64,000 nt of DNA from Streptacidiphilus jiangxiensis. GTDB taxonomy: Bacteria; Actinomycetota; Actinomycetes; Streptomycetales; Streptomycetaceae. The number at the start of each line of letters is the position of its first letter. The stretch's first letter is position 1. The notes beneath the pieces are model-generated. The model was not told where the DNA came from and made no database searches. It saw only the letters and a list, made by a program, of their open reading frames with translations. Location: contig NZ_FOAZ01000003.1 in NCBI RefSeq assembly GCF_900109465.1, forward strand, positions 372,001 to 436,000. The letters are read 5' to 3'. Shown here one piece after another: positions 26,764-35,626 of the stretch. Made by a program: the position numbers and the translations under genes.

Positions 26764-27725
26764 GCCCGGGGCGCCACCGCGGCGCCGTGGGCGGCCCGGG
26801 CCGCGCCGAAGTCCTCCCCCTCCGGCTGCGCCAGCAGCGGCACCACGACGCTCTGCCCGCCGCGCACCGCCGGGTGGCGGCGGGCCGGAGCGGAGAGGCT
26901 GCGGTCCGGGGAGGCGTCCAGCAGGACCAGACCGGGCTGCTCGCCGTACGTGTCCAGCAGGGCGCGCAGGGCCGGCCAGTACAGCACCGGGCACTGCAGT
27001 TGGTCCGCCCAGAAGTCGGGACGTACCGCCTCGGCGGCCGTCACCGGCCGGGCGGTACGGCTGGAGACCAGGCTGCCCGTCGGCGGCCGCAACCGGGCGC
27101 CCGCCAGGGCGTGGGCCTGCCGCTGCGCAGCCGAGGCCATCGAGGGGCTGTGGAACCCGTACCCCGACCGCAACGGGCGGACGGTGAACCCGTCCGCGGC
27201 GATCCGCTCCCCGGCCTCGGCCAGCTCCCGCTCGGGGCCGGCCAGCACGGTCTGCCGCGGTCCGTTGACCGCGCCGACGACGACCGTCCCGTCGCAGTAC
27301 GGGCGCAGCTCGTCGGGGGAGGCGGACACCCCGAGCATTCCGCCCGCCGGCGCGTCCGCGAGCACCTCGGCGCGGTCGGCCATGAGCGCGGCGACCTCGG
27401 CCGCGTCCATCACCCCGGCCAGCGTCGCCGCGGCCAACTCCCCGACGCTGTGGCCCAGCAGGAGCGGCCGCTCCGCTCCGCCCCAGCCGCTCACGACGCG
27501 GCCCAGCCCGTACCCGACCGCGAAGAGCAGCGGCTGGGTCAGCAACGCGTCGTCCAGTGCGGGGTTCGGGGCCGGACGCAGCCAGGCCTCGCGCAGCTCC
27601 GCACCCGTGGGCAGCGCCGCGAGGAACTCCTCGACGGCCTCGGTGAACGCACCGTCGCGGCCGAGCAGGGCCGCCGCCATCCGCTCGCGCTGTGCGCCCT
27701 GTCCGGGCAGCAGCAGCACCGTCAT
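26664..27725 (-). CDS. Malonyl-CoA:ACP transacylase-like acyltransferase
   Basis: A 353-aa FabD-family protein. It has the N-terminal GQGAQ, the nucleophile Ser93 in GHSVGELAAA, the downstream Arg (about 118) in MADRAEVL, and the catalytic His192 in GYGFHSP. FHSP at this place usually indicates malonyl specificity. It may load malonate on one of the two ACPs or act as a starter-unit editing acyltransferase. I chose the ATG at 27725 because a GGAG lies 9 nt upstream; ATGs at 27734 and 27740 are alternatives. The reading frame stays open through the end of the ACP gene, giving an unusual 100-bp antisense overlap and an Ala/Ser-rich tail. Confidence 0.85.
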   Translation of the reverse strand: MTVLLLPGQGAQRERMAAALLGRDGAFTEAVEEFLAALPTGAELREAWLRPAPNPALDDALLTQPLLFAVGYGLGRVVSGWGGAERPLLLGHSVGELAAATLAGVMDAAEVAALMADRAEVLADAPAGGMLGVSASPDELRPYCDGTVVVGAVNGPRQTVLAGPERELAEAGERIAADGFTVRPLRSGYGFHSPSMASAAQRQAHALAGARLRPPTGSLVSSRTARPVTAAEAVRPDFWADQLQCPVLYWPALRALLDTYGEQPGLVLLDASPDRSLSAPARRHPAVRGGQSVVVPLLAQPEGEDFGAARAAHGAAVAPRAYAAAAASAPSTWAISAAGVFSPSSSSSEMVTG

Positions 27726-27768
27726 CCTCTGCATCTCCATGGCGACCACGCTCGACGCCGCGTCTCGA

Positions 27769-27797
27769 CCGCGGGTCGAGGAGCAGTCGACCCGCGG
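27769..27797. promoter_or_regulatory. Inverted repeat in transferase/KS-alpha promoter region
   Basis: Two perfect 11-bp arms (CCGCGGGTCGA / TCGACCCGCGG) are separated by 7 bp in the 187-bp divergent region between the malonyl transferase and the ketosynthase. It could be an operator for a dimeric regulator, or a transcript hairpin in the transferase leader. Confidence 0.45.
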
Positions 27798-27819
27798 GAG
27801 AGGGGGCGGACCGGCCGGG

Positions 27820-27837
27820 TTCGAGCGGGGTTCGAGA
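27820..27837 (+). promoter_or_regulatory. SARP-box-like direct repeat upstream of minimal PKS
   Basis: TTCGAGC and TTCGAGA are spaced 11 bp apart, 76 bp before the KS-alpha start. A further TTCGAGC is on the opposite strand at 27850-27856. This is the best candidate for SARP activation of the minimal-PKS operon. Confidence 0.65.
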
Positions 27838-27912
27838 CCCCTGGCCGATGCTCGAAGCACACGTCCTGATCCGATCCTGCAGCAACGTCCTGCACGGAGG
27901 GGGTAATCCGCA

Positions 27913-29178
27913 GTGAACCGACAAGTGGCCATCACCGGAATCGGCGTGGTGGCGCCGGGCGGAGTGGGGAAGAAGGCCTTCTGGGACCTGCTGGTCTCCG
28001 GCCGCACCGCCACCCGCACGATCTCCTTCTTCGATCCCGCGCCGTTCCGCTCGCAGATGGCGGCCGAGGTCGATTTCGTCCCCGAGGAACACGGTCTGAC
28101 GCCTCGCGAGATCAGGCGCCTGGACCGGGCGGCGCAGTTCGCCGTGGTCAGCACCCGGGAGTGCCTGGAGGACAGCGGCCTGCTCTTCGCCGGGGTCGAC
28201 CCGACCCGGATCGGTGTGAGCGTCGGCAGCGCCGTCGGCGGCACCACCGCGCTGGAGCGTGAGTACCTGGTGCTCAGCGACGGCGGCAAGGAGTGGGAGG
28301 TCGATCCGCGCTACATCTCCCCGCACCTCTACGACGCCTTCGTCCCCAGCTCGCTCGCCTCCGAGGTCGGCCGCGCCGCCGGCGCCGAGGGGCCGGCCGC
28401 GGTGGTCTCCACCGGCTGCACCTCCGGTATCGACGCCGTCGGCTACGCCCGCGACCTGATCGCCGAGGGCAGCGCCGACGTGATGATCGCCGGTGCGGCG
28501 GACACGCCGATCTCCCCGATCGCCGTCGCCTGCTTCGACGCCATCAAGGCCACCTCCCCGCGCAACGACGACCCGGCGCACGCCTCCCGTCCCTTCGACC
28601 GGACCCGCAACGGCTTCGTCCTGGGCGAGGGCGCGGCGATGTTCGTGCTGGAGGACCTGGAGCACGCCCGAGCCCGCGGCGCCCACGTCTACGGCCTGGT
28701 CGCCGGGTACGCCACCCGCTGCAACGCCTACCACATGACCGGTCTCAAGCCCGACGGCCGGGAGATGGCCGAGGCGATCCGGCACGCGATCGCGGAGAGC
28801 GGCATCGCCCCCGAGGACGTCGACTACGTCAACGCCCACGGATCCGGCACCAAGCAGAACGACCGTCACGAGACCGCGGCGTTCAAGGCCACTCTCGGCG
28901 AGCACGCCTACCGGGTGCCGGTCAGCTCCATCAAGTCGGTGATCGGTCACTCGCTCGGCGCCATCGGCTCCATCGAGATCGCCGCCTGCGCCCTGGCCAT
29001 GCAGAACGGCATGGTCCCGCCGACCGCGAACCTGCACGAGCCGGACCCGGAGTGCGACCTGGACTACGTGCCCAACGAGGCGCGCGCCGTCGACGTCGAC
29101 ACCGTGCTCACCGTCGGCTCCGGGTTCGGCGGATTCCAGAGCGCCATGATCCTCACCCGCGAAGGGACAGACGCGTGA
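27913..29178 (+). CDS. Type II PKS ketosynthase alpha subunit
   Basis: A 421-aa KS-alpha that catalyses decarboxylative chain extension on the ACP. The catalytic residues are Cys169 (VVSTGCTSG), His309 (VNAHGSGT) and His346 (VIGHSLGA), the same spacing as in ActI-ORF1. The GTG start has a strong upstream GGAGGG. The stop overlaps the chain-length factor GTG by 4 nt. Chain length cannot be decided reliably from sequence by eye. Confidence 0.98.
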   Translation: MNRQVAITGIGVVAPGGVGKKAFWDLLVSGRTATRTISFFDPAPFRSQMAAEVDFVPEEHGLTPREIRRLDRAAQFAVVSTRECLEDSGLLFAGVDPTRIGVSVGSAVGGTTALEREYLVLSDGGKEWEVDPRYISPHLYDAFVPSSLASEVGRAAGAEGPAAVVSTGCTSGIDAVGYARDLIAEGSADVMIAGAADTPISPIAVACFDAIKATSPRNDDPAHASRPFDRTRNGFVLGEGAAMFVLEDLEHARARGAHVYGLVAGYATRCNAYHMTGLKPDGREMAEAIRHAIAESGIAPEDVDYVNAHGSGTKQNDRHETAAFKATLGEHAYRVPVSSIKSVIGHSLGAIGSIEIAACALAMQNGMVPPTANLHEPDPECDLDYVPNEARAVDVDTVLTVGSGFGGFQSAMILTREGTDA

Positions 29179-30455
29179 CCCCCACCCTTGTCGTCCAGCG
29201 AGAGGAGCAGCGGCCCGCCGACGAGCCGCGCACCGTCTCCGCCGTGGTGACCGGCATCGGCGTGACCGCCCCGAACGGCCTCGGCACCGAGGAGTGGTGG
29301 CAGGCCACGCTGGCCGGGCAGCACGGCATCCGCCCGATCGAGGGCTACGACACCTCGGCCTACCCCACCCGACTGGCCGGCACGGTCACCGGCTTCGACG
29401 CCGCGGCGCTGCTGCCGGGCCGGCTGCTGCCGCAGACGGACCGTTCGACCAGGCTGGCCCTGGTCGCGACGGAGTGGGCGCTGGCCGACGCCGGGGTCGA
29501 CCCCGGCGAGCTGCCCGAGTACGGGATGGGCGTGGTCACCTCCAACGCCGGGGGCGGCTTCGAGTTCACCCACCGGGAGATCCGCAAGCTGTGGACGGAG
29601 GGCCCCGAGCACGTCAGCGTGTACGAGTCCTTCGCCTGGTTCTACGCCGTGAACAGCGGTCAGATCTCCATCCGGCACGGGATGCGCGGGGCCAGCGGCG
29701 TCCTCGTGGCCGACCAGGCCGGCGGGCTCGACGCGCTCGGCCACGCCCGGCGCACGCTGCGGCGCGGCAACACGCTGGTGGTGACCGGCGGCGTCGAGTC
29801 CTCGCTCGACCCGTGGGGGCTCAGCGCCCACATCGCCGGCGGACGGCTGTCCAGCGTGCCGGACCCGGAGCGCGCGTACCAGCCGTTCGACATCGGCGCG
29901 AGCGGTCACCTGCCCGGTGAGGGCGGCGCGATCCTGGTCGTCGAGGACGCGGCGGCGGCGCAGGCCCGCAGGGTCCGCCGGTGCTACGGCGAGATCGCCG
30001 GCTACGCCGCCACCCTCGACCCGGCCCCGGGCAGCGGACGGCCGCTCGGACTGGAGCGCGCGATCCGGCTGGCCCTGGCCGACGCCGGGGTGGCGCCGGA
30101 GGAGGTCGACGCGGTCTTCGCCGACGCCGCCGGCGTCCCGGCCCTGGACCGGGCCGAGGCCCGCGCCCTGGAAGCCGTCTTCGGCCCCTACGGCGTGCCG
30201 GTCAGCGCGCCGAAGACGATGACCGGTCGTCTCGCCGCGGGTGGTCCGGCCCTCGACGTCGCGGCGGCGCTGCTGTCCGTCCGCGACGGCATGCTGCCGC
30301 CCGCGGTGCACGTGCCGAGCCCGGACCCGGCCTACCGCATCGACCTGGTCCGCGGCGAGCCGCGCGACCTGCGGGTGCGCACCGCCCTGGTGGTGGCCCG
30401 GGGCCACGGTGGGTTCAACTCCGCCGTGGTGGTCAGGGAGCCGAAGGCGCCCTGA
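29175..30455 (+). CDS. Type II PKS chain-length factor (KS-beta)
   Basis: A 426-aa KS-like protein that pairs with KS-alpha. The active-site Cys is replaced by Gln181 in VLVADQAGG, the hallmark of chain-length factors. It determines polyketide length and helps priming by malonyl decarboxylation. Compared with ActI-ORF2 it has a 20-residue N-terminal extension. The GTG overlaps the KS-alpha stop. Confidence 0.98.
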   Translation: MTPTLVVQREEQRPADEPRTVSAVVTGIGVTAPNGLGTEEWWQATLAGQHGIRPIEGYDTSAYPTRLAGTVTGFDAAALLPGRLLPQTDRSTRLALVATEWALADAGVDPGELPEYGMGVVTSNAGGGFEFTHREIRKLWTEGPEHVSVYESFAWFYAVNSGQISIRHGMRGASGVLVADQAGGLDALGHARRTLRRGNTLVVTGGVESSLDPWGLSAHIAGGRLSSVPDPERAYQPFDIGASGHLPGEGGAILVVEDAAAAQARRVRRCYGEIAGYAATLDPAPGSGRPLGLERAIRLALADAGVAPEEVDAVFADAAGVPALDRAEARALEAVFGPYGVPVSAPKTMTGRLAAGGPALDVAAALLSVRDGMLPPAVHVPSPDPAYRIDLVRGEPRDLRVRTALVVARGHGGFNSAVVVREPKAP

Positions 30456-30534
30456 TCCCCACCCTCACCCCGATCGATCAACCGAGAAGCACCTCGACCG
30501 AGAAGAACCTCAACCGCGAAGAAGGAGAGAACAC

Positions 30535-30786
30535 ATGCTCACCCTGGACGTGCTCAAGCTGATCCTCGACGAGGTCGCCGGCGCGGACGACGACACCGCC
30601 TTCGACGGTGACGTGCTCGACGTCGCCTTCGTGGACCTCGGCTACGACTCCCTCGCGCTGCTGGAGGCCGCCTCCCGGGTCAACCTGCGCTTCGGCGTGC
30701 GGCTGAGCGACGAGGCCGTGGCCGGTCTGCAGACCCCGCGCGAGTTCCTGAACAGCGTCAACGAGACGCTGCTGCAGGCGGTCTGA
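30535..30786 (+). CDS. Acyl carrier protein of the minimal PKS
   Basis: An 83-aa ACP with the prosthetic-group Ser39 in DLGYDSLALLEAA, close in layout to ActI-ORF3. It follows the KS-alpha/KS-beta pair after 79 bp, with a GAAGGAGA ribosome site. It carries the growing chain. A strong terminator follows the stop. Confidence 0.97.
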   Translation: MLTLDVLKLILDEVAGADDDTAFDGDVLDVAFVDLGYDSLALLEAASRVNLRFGVRLSDEAVAGLQTPREFLNSVNETLLQAV

Positions 30787-30798
30787 CCGCATCACCCA

Positions 30799-30838
30799 CA
30801 GGACGGGCCGGCTCTCCCCACGGAGCCGGCCCGTCCTG
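30799..30838 (+). terminator. Terminator of the minimal-PKS operon
   Basis: A perfect 16-bp GC-rich stem (30799-30814 with 30823-30838) with an 8-nt loop lies 12 bp after the ACP stop codon. Confidence 0.88.
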
Positions 30839-30866
30839 CGTTCCGCGGGCGGCGGCCACACGGAAA

Positions 30867-30910
30867 CACGAGGACGGCCCTGCTCCCGGGGGAGCAGGGC
30901 CGTCCTCGTG
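30867..30910 (-). terminator. Terminator of the NTF2-like gene
   Basis: A perfect 20-bp stem (30867-30886 with 30891-30910) with a CGGG loop lies 10 bp beyond the stop of the minus-strand NTF2-like gene. Confidence 0.9.
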
Positions 30911-30920
30911 CACGGGGGGG

Positions 30921-31388
30921 TCAGAAGGAGAAGCGGTCCTGGGAGACCTTGCGGCGCCGCGTGCGCAGCGCGCCGTCCTCGCGCACCAGGACGTCGCGGA
31001 CGACGCAGCTGGGCGCGATGACCGGGACCAGCTCGCCCGGCCGGGTCATCATCACCAGGGCGTAGAACTGCGTGTGCAGCGAGCCGTCCGGCTGCTCCTC
31101 GACGACCAGCATGTTGAACCAGTGGCGGCGCTGCACCGGGTCCTTGGCGAACCGCTTGGCGTTGAAGTCGCGGACCTCGGCGGCGATCCCGGCCCGGCCC
31201 GACGCCGGCGCGGAGTCGGGGGAGTGCTCGAAGACGCCGTCCTCGGCGAAGGTGGCCGCGAACTCCTCGGCCCGGACCGCGTCCAGCAGCTGCACCTGGC
31301 GGGCGTAGAACTGCTGCACCTCGGCGTAGAGATCGGCGCTGACGGGACGGGCGGCCGACAGGTCTGCGGACGTCTCGGTGATCGTCAT
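30921..31388 (-). CDS. NTF2/SnoaL-like polyketide tailoring protein
   Basis: A 155-aa protein with the small alpha+beta barrel pattern of the NTF2-like superfamily (YARQVQLLDAVRAEEFAATFAEDGVFEH, then strands RRHWFNMLVVEEQ and LHTQFYALVMMT). Homologues in aromatic polyketide clusters act as cyclases, epimerases or dehydratases (SnoaL, ActVI-ORFA types), and the fold also occurs as the beta subunit of ring-hydroxylating dioxygenases. Its exact reaction cannot be read. It is divergent from the ketoreductase gene with a shared 166-bp promoter region. Confidence 0.72.
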   Translation of the reverse strand: MTITETSADLSAARPVSADLYAEVQQFYARQVQLLDAVRAEEFAATFAEDGVFEHSPDSAPASGRAGIAAEVRDFNAKRFAKDPVQRRHWFNMLVVEEQPDGSLHTQFYALVMMTRPGELVPVIAPSCVVRDVLVREDGALRTRRRKVSQDRFSF

Positions 31389-31474
31389 GCGGTTCTCGTC
31401 TCCTCGTTGTCGCTTCGGCGCCCGGCTGCTCCGGGCTGCCTGTGGCAAGCCTCGGTGCAGCGGCTCAACGGCTC

Positions 31475-31492
31475 CTTGAGGTCCTCTCGAGG
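31475..31492 (+). promoter_or_regulatory. SARP-box-like direct repeat upstream of ketoreductase operon
   Basis: CTTGAGG and CTCGAGG are spaced 11 bp apart, 63 bp before the ketoreductase ATG. The first heptamer is degenerate. Function is inferred by analogy with the other repeats of the cluster. Confidence 0.5.
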
Positions 31493-31554
31493 GCTTGCGA
31501 CGACGGTGTGGACAGGCCGCACACACGGGTGTGCGGAACCGAGAGGAGCCGACC

Positions 31555-32346
31555 ATGACCGCAGCAGCGCCCGGGCGGGGCACCGCCCTCATCACCGGAG
31601 GCACCCGGGGCATCGGCCTGGCAGTCGCCACGACCCTTGCCGAGCGGGGCCACCCGGTCTTCCTCTGTGCCCGTGACGCGGAGGCCGTGGAGGTTGTCGC
31701 CAAGGAGCTGCGCGAGCAGGGCTTCCAGGCCGACGGCGCGGCCTGCGACGTGACCTCGCCGGAGTCGGTCCGGGCGATGGTGACCACCGCCGTCGAGCGC
31801 TTCGGTCCGATCGAGGTGCTGGTCAACAACGCCGGCCGCAGCGGCGGCGGGGTCACCGCCGAGATCCCCGACGAGCTCTGGTTCGACGTGGTCAACACCA
31901 ACCTGAACAGCGTCTTCCTGGTGACCAAGGCGGTACTCACCGAGGGCGGCATGCTGGCCCGCGGCCACGGCCGGGTGGTCAGCATCGCCTCCACCGGCGG
32001 CAAGCAGGGTGTCGTCTTCGGCGCCCCGTACTCCGCCTCCAAGCACGGCGTCGTCGGCTTCACCAAGGCGCTCGGCCTGGAGCTGGCCAAGAGCGGCATC
32101 ACCGTGAACGCCGTCTGCCCCGGCTACGTGGAGACCCCGATGGCGGGCGCCGTCCGCCGTCACTACGCCGACATCTGGGACACGACCGAGGAAGAGGTGC
32201 TGAACCGCTTCCAGGCCAAGATCCCGCTCGGCCGCTACACCGATCCGGCGGAGGTGGCCGCGATGGTGCGCTACCTGGCCTCCGACGAGGCCGCCGCCGT
32301 CACCGCCCAGGCCCTGAACGTCTGCGGCGGGCTGGGCAACTACTGA
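31555..32346 (+). CDS. Type II PKS C-9 ketoreductase (ActIII-like SDR)
   Basis: A 263-aa short-chain dehydrogenase very close to actinorhodin KR. It has the NADPH motif ITGGTRGIG, NNAGRSGGG, and the catalytic Asn116, Ser146 (SIASTGG), Tyr159 and Lys163 (YSASKHG), with a terminal LNVCGGLGNY as in ActIII. It reduces the C-9 ketone of the nascent polyketide. The stereocontrol motif reads S-G-G instead of the usual P-G-G. First gene of a KR-aromatase-cyclase operon. Confidence 0.97.
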   Translation: MTAAAPGRGTALITGGTRGIGLAVATTLAERGHPVFLCARDAEAVEVVAKELREQGFQADGAACDVTSPESVRAMVTTAVERFGPIEVLVNNAGRSGGGVTAEIPDELWFDVVNTNLNSVFLVTKAVLTEGGMLARGHGRVVSIASTGGKQGVVFGAPYSASKHGVVGFTKALGLELAKSGITVNAVCPGYVETPMAGAVRRHYADIWDTTEEEVLNRFQAKIPLGRYTDPAEVAAMVRYLASDEAAAVTAQALNVCGGLGNY

Positions 32347-32390
32347 GTCCGACCCACCTGAGTGGTCGGACAAGGCTGAGGAGGAATCCC

Positions 32391-33416
32391 GTGACCACAA
32401 CCGCGGACACCACCGCGCGTCACCAGGTCGAGCACACCGCGTCCACGTCGGCTTCGGCCTCTGCGGGGTACGCGGTCGTCGCCGAGGTGACCCGTTGGCC
32501 GCTGTTCTTCGACCCCTGCCTGCACGCGGAGGTGCTGGAGAGCGACGGCCCGAGCGAGCGGATCCGACTGTGGGCCCTGGTCGGCGGTGAGGCCCGCAGC
32601 TGGACCTCGCGCCGACGCTTCGACCGGGGCCTGCACCGGATCGACTTCCGGCAGGAGCAGAGCACCCCACCACTCGCCTGGATGGGCGGGTACTGGCGCT
32701 TCGAGCCGGATACCGAGGGCACCAGGATGGTGCTCGGCCACGAGTGGGCCTCCGCCACCGACTCCGCCGAGGCGGAGGAGTGGATCGGTCAGGCGCTCGA
32801 CCGCAACAGCACCGCCGAGATCGCGGCGGTGCGGGACTGGGCCGAGCGGTCGGACGCGTGGGGTCTGGACGAGCTCGTCTTCGACTTCACCGACACCGTC
32901 GAGATCGCTGCCCCCGCGGCGGTGGTCTACGACTTCCTGAACCGGGCCGACCTGTGGCCGCAGCGGCTGCCCCACGTCGCCCGGCTGGACCTGACCACCA
33001 CCCCGGCCTCCGGGACCACGGCCGGCGCGGACGTGCAGACCATGGAGATGGACACCAGGGCGGGTGACGGCACGGTGCACACCACCCGTTCGGTGCGACT
33101 CTGCTTCGAGGGGCGCCGGATCGTCTACAAGCAGACCGCCCCGCCGCGCCCGCTGCTCGGACACAGCGGCGAGTGGGTGCTCGAACCGCACGACGGCGGC
33201 GTCACGGTGACGGCCCGGCACCATGTGGCGCTGGACCCCGACGCGCTCGCGTCCTGGTTCGGCGAGGACGTCACGCCGGGCGCGGCCCGGACCCGGGTCA
33301 GGGAGATCCTCGGCGGCAACAGCCGCCGCACCCTGGAGCAGGCCCGCGCCCATGCCGAGCGGCCGGCCGGGCCGAGCGCCGGGGGAGAGGCTGAGGGGGA
33401 GGAGGGAGTGGCATGA
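32391..33416 (+). CDS. Bifunctional aromatase/cyclase (ActVII-like, two START-type domains)
   Basis: A 341-aa protein with two polyketide-cyclase (Bet v1/START) domains: about 20-155 (VVAEVTRWPLFFDP) and about 165-315 (VEIAAPAAVVYDFLNRADLWPQRLP). It dehydrates and aromatises the first ring of reduced polyketides. The GTG start follows GAGGAGGA. The stop overlaps the next ATG (ATGA). It combines with the ActIII-like ketoreductase and the ActIV-like cyclase to give an octaketide-type bicyclic scaffold, as in actinorhodin. Confidence 0.94.
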   Translation: MTTTADTTARHQVEHTASTSASASAGYAVVAEVTRWPLFFDPCLHAEVLESDGPSERIRLWALVGGEARSWTSRRRFDRGLHRIDFRQEQSTPPLAWMGGYWRFEPDTEGTRMVLGHEWASATDSAEAEEWIGQALDRNSTAEIAAVRDWAERSDAWGLDELVFDFTDTVEIAAPAAVVYDFLNRADLWPQRLPHVARLDLTTTPASGTTAGADVQTMEMDTRAGDGTVHTTRSVRLCFEGRRIVYKQTAPPRPLLGHSGEWVLEPHDGGVTVTARHHVALDPDALASWFGEDVTPGAARTRVREILGGNSRRTLEQARAHAERPAGPSAGGEAEGEEGVA

Positions 33417-34378
33417 CCGAGACACTGGTCCCGCACCGGCACGACGGGCCGGCCCTGGAGGCCGGCCTGTTCCACCAGCGGATGGTCGAGATCGGGGACC
33501 GGGTCTTCGCCTACGTCCAGCCGGACGGCGGTTGGTGCGTCAACAACGCGGGCGTCCTGGTGGACCGGGACCGGGCCGTGGTGATCGACACGGCCGCCAC
33601 CGAAGGTCGGGCGAGGATGCTGCGCGACGCCGTCGACGAGACGGCGCGCGTACCTCCCCGGGTCCTGGTCAACACGCACTTCCACGGCGACCACACCTTC
33701 GGCAACGCCCTGGTCGCCGGCTCCGACGCGGTGATCGTCGCGCACGAGCTGGCCCGTACCGAGATGGCCGCGGCGGACCTGGGGCTCACCAAGCTGTGGC
33801 CGCACGTGGAGTGGGGTGGCATCGAGGTGGTGCTGCCCCAGCTCACCTTCCACGACGGCCTGACGCTGCACCTGTCCGACGGGCGCCGGGCCGAACTGCT
33901 GCACGTCGGACCGGCGCACACCACCAACGACACCGTGGTCTGGCTGCCCGAGGAGCGGATTCTCTTCGCGGGTGACGTCCTGATGTCGGGGTGCACCCCG
34001 TTCGTGCTGATGGGGTCGGTCGCCGGGTCGCTGCGCGCGATGGAACGGCTGCGGGCGCTCGGCCCGCGGCTGGTGGTCGGCGGGCACGGCGCGCCGTGCG
34101 GACCGGAGGTGATCGACGAGACGATCGGCTACCTGCGACGCCTGCAGGACATCGCCCTGGAGGCGCGTTCGGCGGGCATCCCCCCGCTGGAGGCGGCACG
34201 TGAGGCGGGGGCCGGTCCCTACGCGGACTGGCTCGACCCCGAGCGGCTCGTCGGCAACCTGCACCGGGCCGCGGCCGAGCTGGACGGAGCCGTGGACGGC
34301 GCCCCACTGGACGTCATCCGGATCTTCGGCGAGCTCGTCGAGTACAACGGAGGTCGGCTGCCGGACTGCTGGGCGTAG
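33413..34378 (+). CDS. Second-ring cyclase of metallo-beta-lactamase fold (ActIV-like)
   Basis: A 321-aa protein with the MBL-fold metal motif THFHGDHTFGN (about residue 85), the following metal His (VGPAHTTND) and Asp (LFAGDVLMSG), and a C-terminal His (VGGHGAPCG). In actinorhodin biosynthesis ActIV closes the second ring, and the order KR-ARO/CYC-CYC here is the same functional set. It is translationally coupled to the aromatase gene. Confidence 0.9.
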   Translation: MTETLVPHRHDGPALEAGLFHQRMVEIGDRVFAYVQPDGGWCVNNAGVLVDRDRAVVIDTAATEGRARMLRDAVDETARVPPRVLVNTHFHGDHTFGNALVAGSDAVIVAHELARTEMAAADLGLTKLWPHVEWGGIEVVLPQLTFHDGLTLHLSDGRRAELLHVGPAHTTNDTVVWLPEERILFAGDVLMSGCTPFVLMGSVAGSLRAMERLRALGPRLVVGGHGAPCGPEVIDETIGYLRRLQDIALEARSAGIPPLEAAREAGAGPYADWLDPERLVGNLHRAAAELDGAVDGAPLDVIRIFGELVEYNGGRLPDCWA

Positions 34379-34401
34379 TCGCCCGGGAGGAGCACGTCGC
34401 A

Positions 34402-34449
34402 GTGCGCGGTCGTGCCGCGTGGGTCCACCCACGCGGCACGACCGCGCAC
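34402..34449 (+). terminator. Strong terminator of the cyclase operon
   Basis: A perfect 22-bp stem (34402-34423 with 34428-34449) with loop TCCA starts 24 bp after the cyclase stop. The phosphopantetheinyl transferase start lies 34 bp beyond. Confidence 0.9.
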
Positions 34450-34482
34450 GCCTTTTCCGCCACACCCTCTAGGCTCGTCCGT

Positions 34483-35124
34483 GTGCTGACGGAGATAGCC
34501 CCGACCGGGGTGCGGGTGGTGGAGGCCTTCGGCGACGACACCGAGGAGGAGACTCCGGCCGAGGTGCGGGCCCTGCTGCCGGCGGTCGCCGTGGTCAAGC
34601 GGCTGAAGGAGTTCGCCACCGCCCGTCGCTGCGCGATGGACGCGCTCGAGGCCCTCGGTGCGCCGGCTGTCCCGCCGGCCAAACTGGCCAGTGGGGCCCC
34701 GCACTGGCCGACCGGGGTGGTGGGCAGCATCACCCACACCACCGGCTACCGGGCCGTCGCCGTCGCCCGCTCCTGCGACTACCGCTCGTTGGGCGTGGAC
34801 GCCGAGCCCGCCGTGCCGTTGCGGCCCGGGTTGCTGGAGGGCGTCACCTGTCCCGAGGAGCGTGCCGAGCTGCTGCGGCTCGAAGCGGTCGACCCGCAGA
34901 CCCCCTGGGACAAGCTGCTGTTCAGTGCGAAGGAGGCGGTCTACAAGGCCTGGCGGCCGGTGGTCGACACCCCGCTGGGCTTCCAGGACGTCCGGGTCGG
35001 CTTCGACCCGGAGTCGGGACGGCTGCGGCTGCGCGCCGCCCGGACCGGACTGCCGCCGCTGGACGGCGGCTACCTGGTCCGGTCCGGGCTGGCGGTCACC
35101 GCGGTGTGGCTGCCGAACCGGTGA
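34483..35124 (+). CDS. 4'-phosphopantetheinyl transferase (Sfp/EntD type)
   Basis: A 213-aa transferase that attaches phosphopantetheine to ACP serines. It shows WPTGVVGSITHTTGYRAVAVA, the Mg-binding LGVDAEPAVPL, and FSAKEAVYKAWRPV (WxxKEA-like region), which are family signatures. It probably activates both cluster ACPs. I start it at the GTG at 34483, because longer frames run through the terminator hairpin. Its last 29 bp overlap the convergent flavin reductase gene. Confidence 0.92.
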   Translation: MLTEIAPTGVRVVEAFGDDTEEETPAEVRALLPAVAVVKRLKEFATARRCAMDALEALGAPAVPPAKLASGAPHWPTGVVGSITHTTGYRAVAVARSCDYRSLGVDAEPAVPLRPGLLEGVTCPEERAELLRLEAVDPQTPWDKLLFSAKEAVYKAWRPVVDTPLGFQDVRVGFDPESGRLRLRAARTGLPPLDGGYLVRSGLAVTAVWLPNR

Positions 35125-35626
35125 CGGCCAGCTCGCGCTCCGGCGCGGTCCAGGTGCCGTACCGGCCGCGCTGGTAGAGCAGCGGCCGGCGGCCCTGGAC
35201 GGCGGCCTCCTGGATCCTGCCGATCAGGATCACGTGGTCGCCGGCCTCCACCGTGTCGTCCAGCGTGCACTCGGCCACGGCCGAGGCCACCTCGTGCAGC
35301 ACGGGCGCGCCGTGGGCCGCGGCGGAGGCGTGCCAGCCCAGCCCCGCGAACTTCGGGCCGACGCCGGTGGCGAACTGCTGGGAGACCCAGTCGGCGCCCT
35401 CGGCCAGGATGTTGAGCACGAAGGCCCGGTGGCCGAGCAGCGCGGGCAGGGTCCGCGACCCCTTGTCGACGCAGACCAGGAGCAGTGGTGGTTCGGCGGA
35501 CACCGCCGACACAGCCGTGCAGGTCAGTCCGCGTGGCTCGCCCTCGAGTCCGAGTGTGGTGACGACGGAGACCGCCGCCGGGAACGAGCCGAAGAGCTCC
35601 TTGAACGTACCGCTGTCAACCGCCAT
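35096..35626 (-). CDS. Flavin:NAD(P)H oxidoreductase (ActVB-like)
   Basis: A 176-aa flavin reductase domain protein, with FPAAVSVVTT, CVDKGSRTLP and the GDHVILIGRI motif of the HpaC/ActVB family. It would supply reduced FMN to a two-component monooxygenase; the acyl-CoA-dehydrogenase-like protein at 43487-44656 is the obvious partner. The ATG at 35626 has a GGAAGG site. It overlaps the end of the upstream gene by 11 nt, so SARP, the next gene and this reductase form one operon. Confidence 0.92.
   Translation of the reverse strand: MAVDSGTFKELFGSFPAAVSVVTTLGLEGEPRGLTCTAVSAVSAEPPLLLVCVDKGSRTLPALLGHRAFVLNILAEGADWVSQQFATGVGPKFAGLGWHASAAAHGAPVLHEVASAVAECTLDDTVEAGDHVILIGRIQEAAVQGRRPLLYQRGRYGTWTAPERELAVTGSAATPR

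Noticed and set aside
25339-29037. A 3.7-kb open frame on the minus strand extending beyond KASIII across the ACP, acyltransferase and KS-alpha genes
   Set aside because: Only the last 1.0 kb (KASIII) has protein-family features; the rest is antisense to KS-alpha and follows from high GC content lacking stop codons.
34402-34482. Longer N-terminus for the phosphopantetheinyl transferase
   Set aside because: The additional 27 codons lie within a perfect 22-bp terminator stem; the GTG at 34483 fits the family start.
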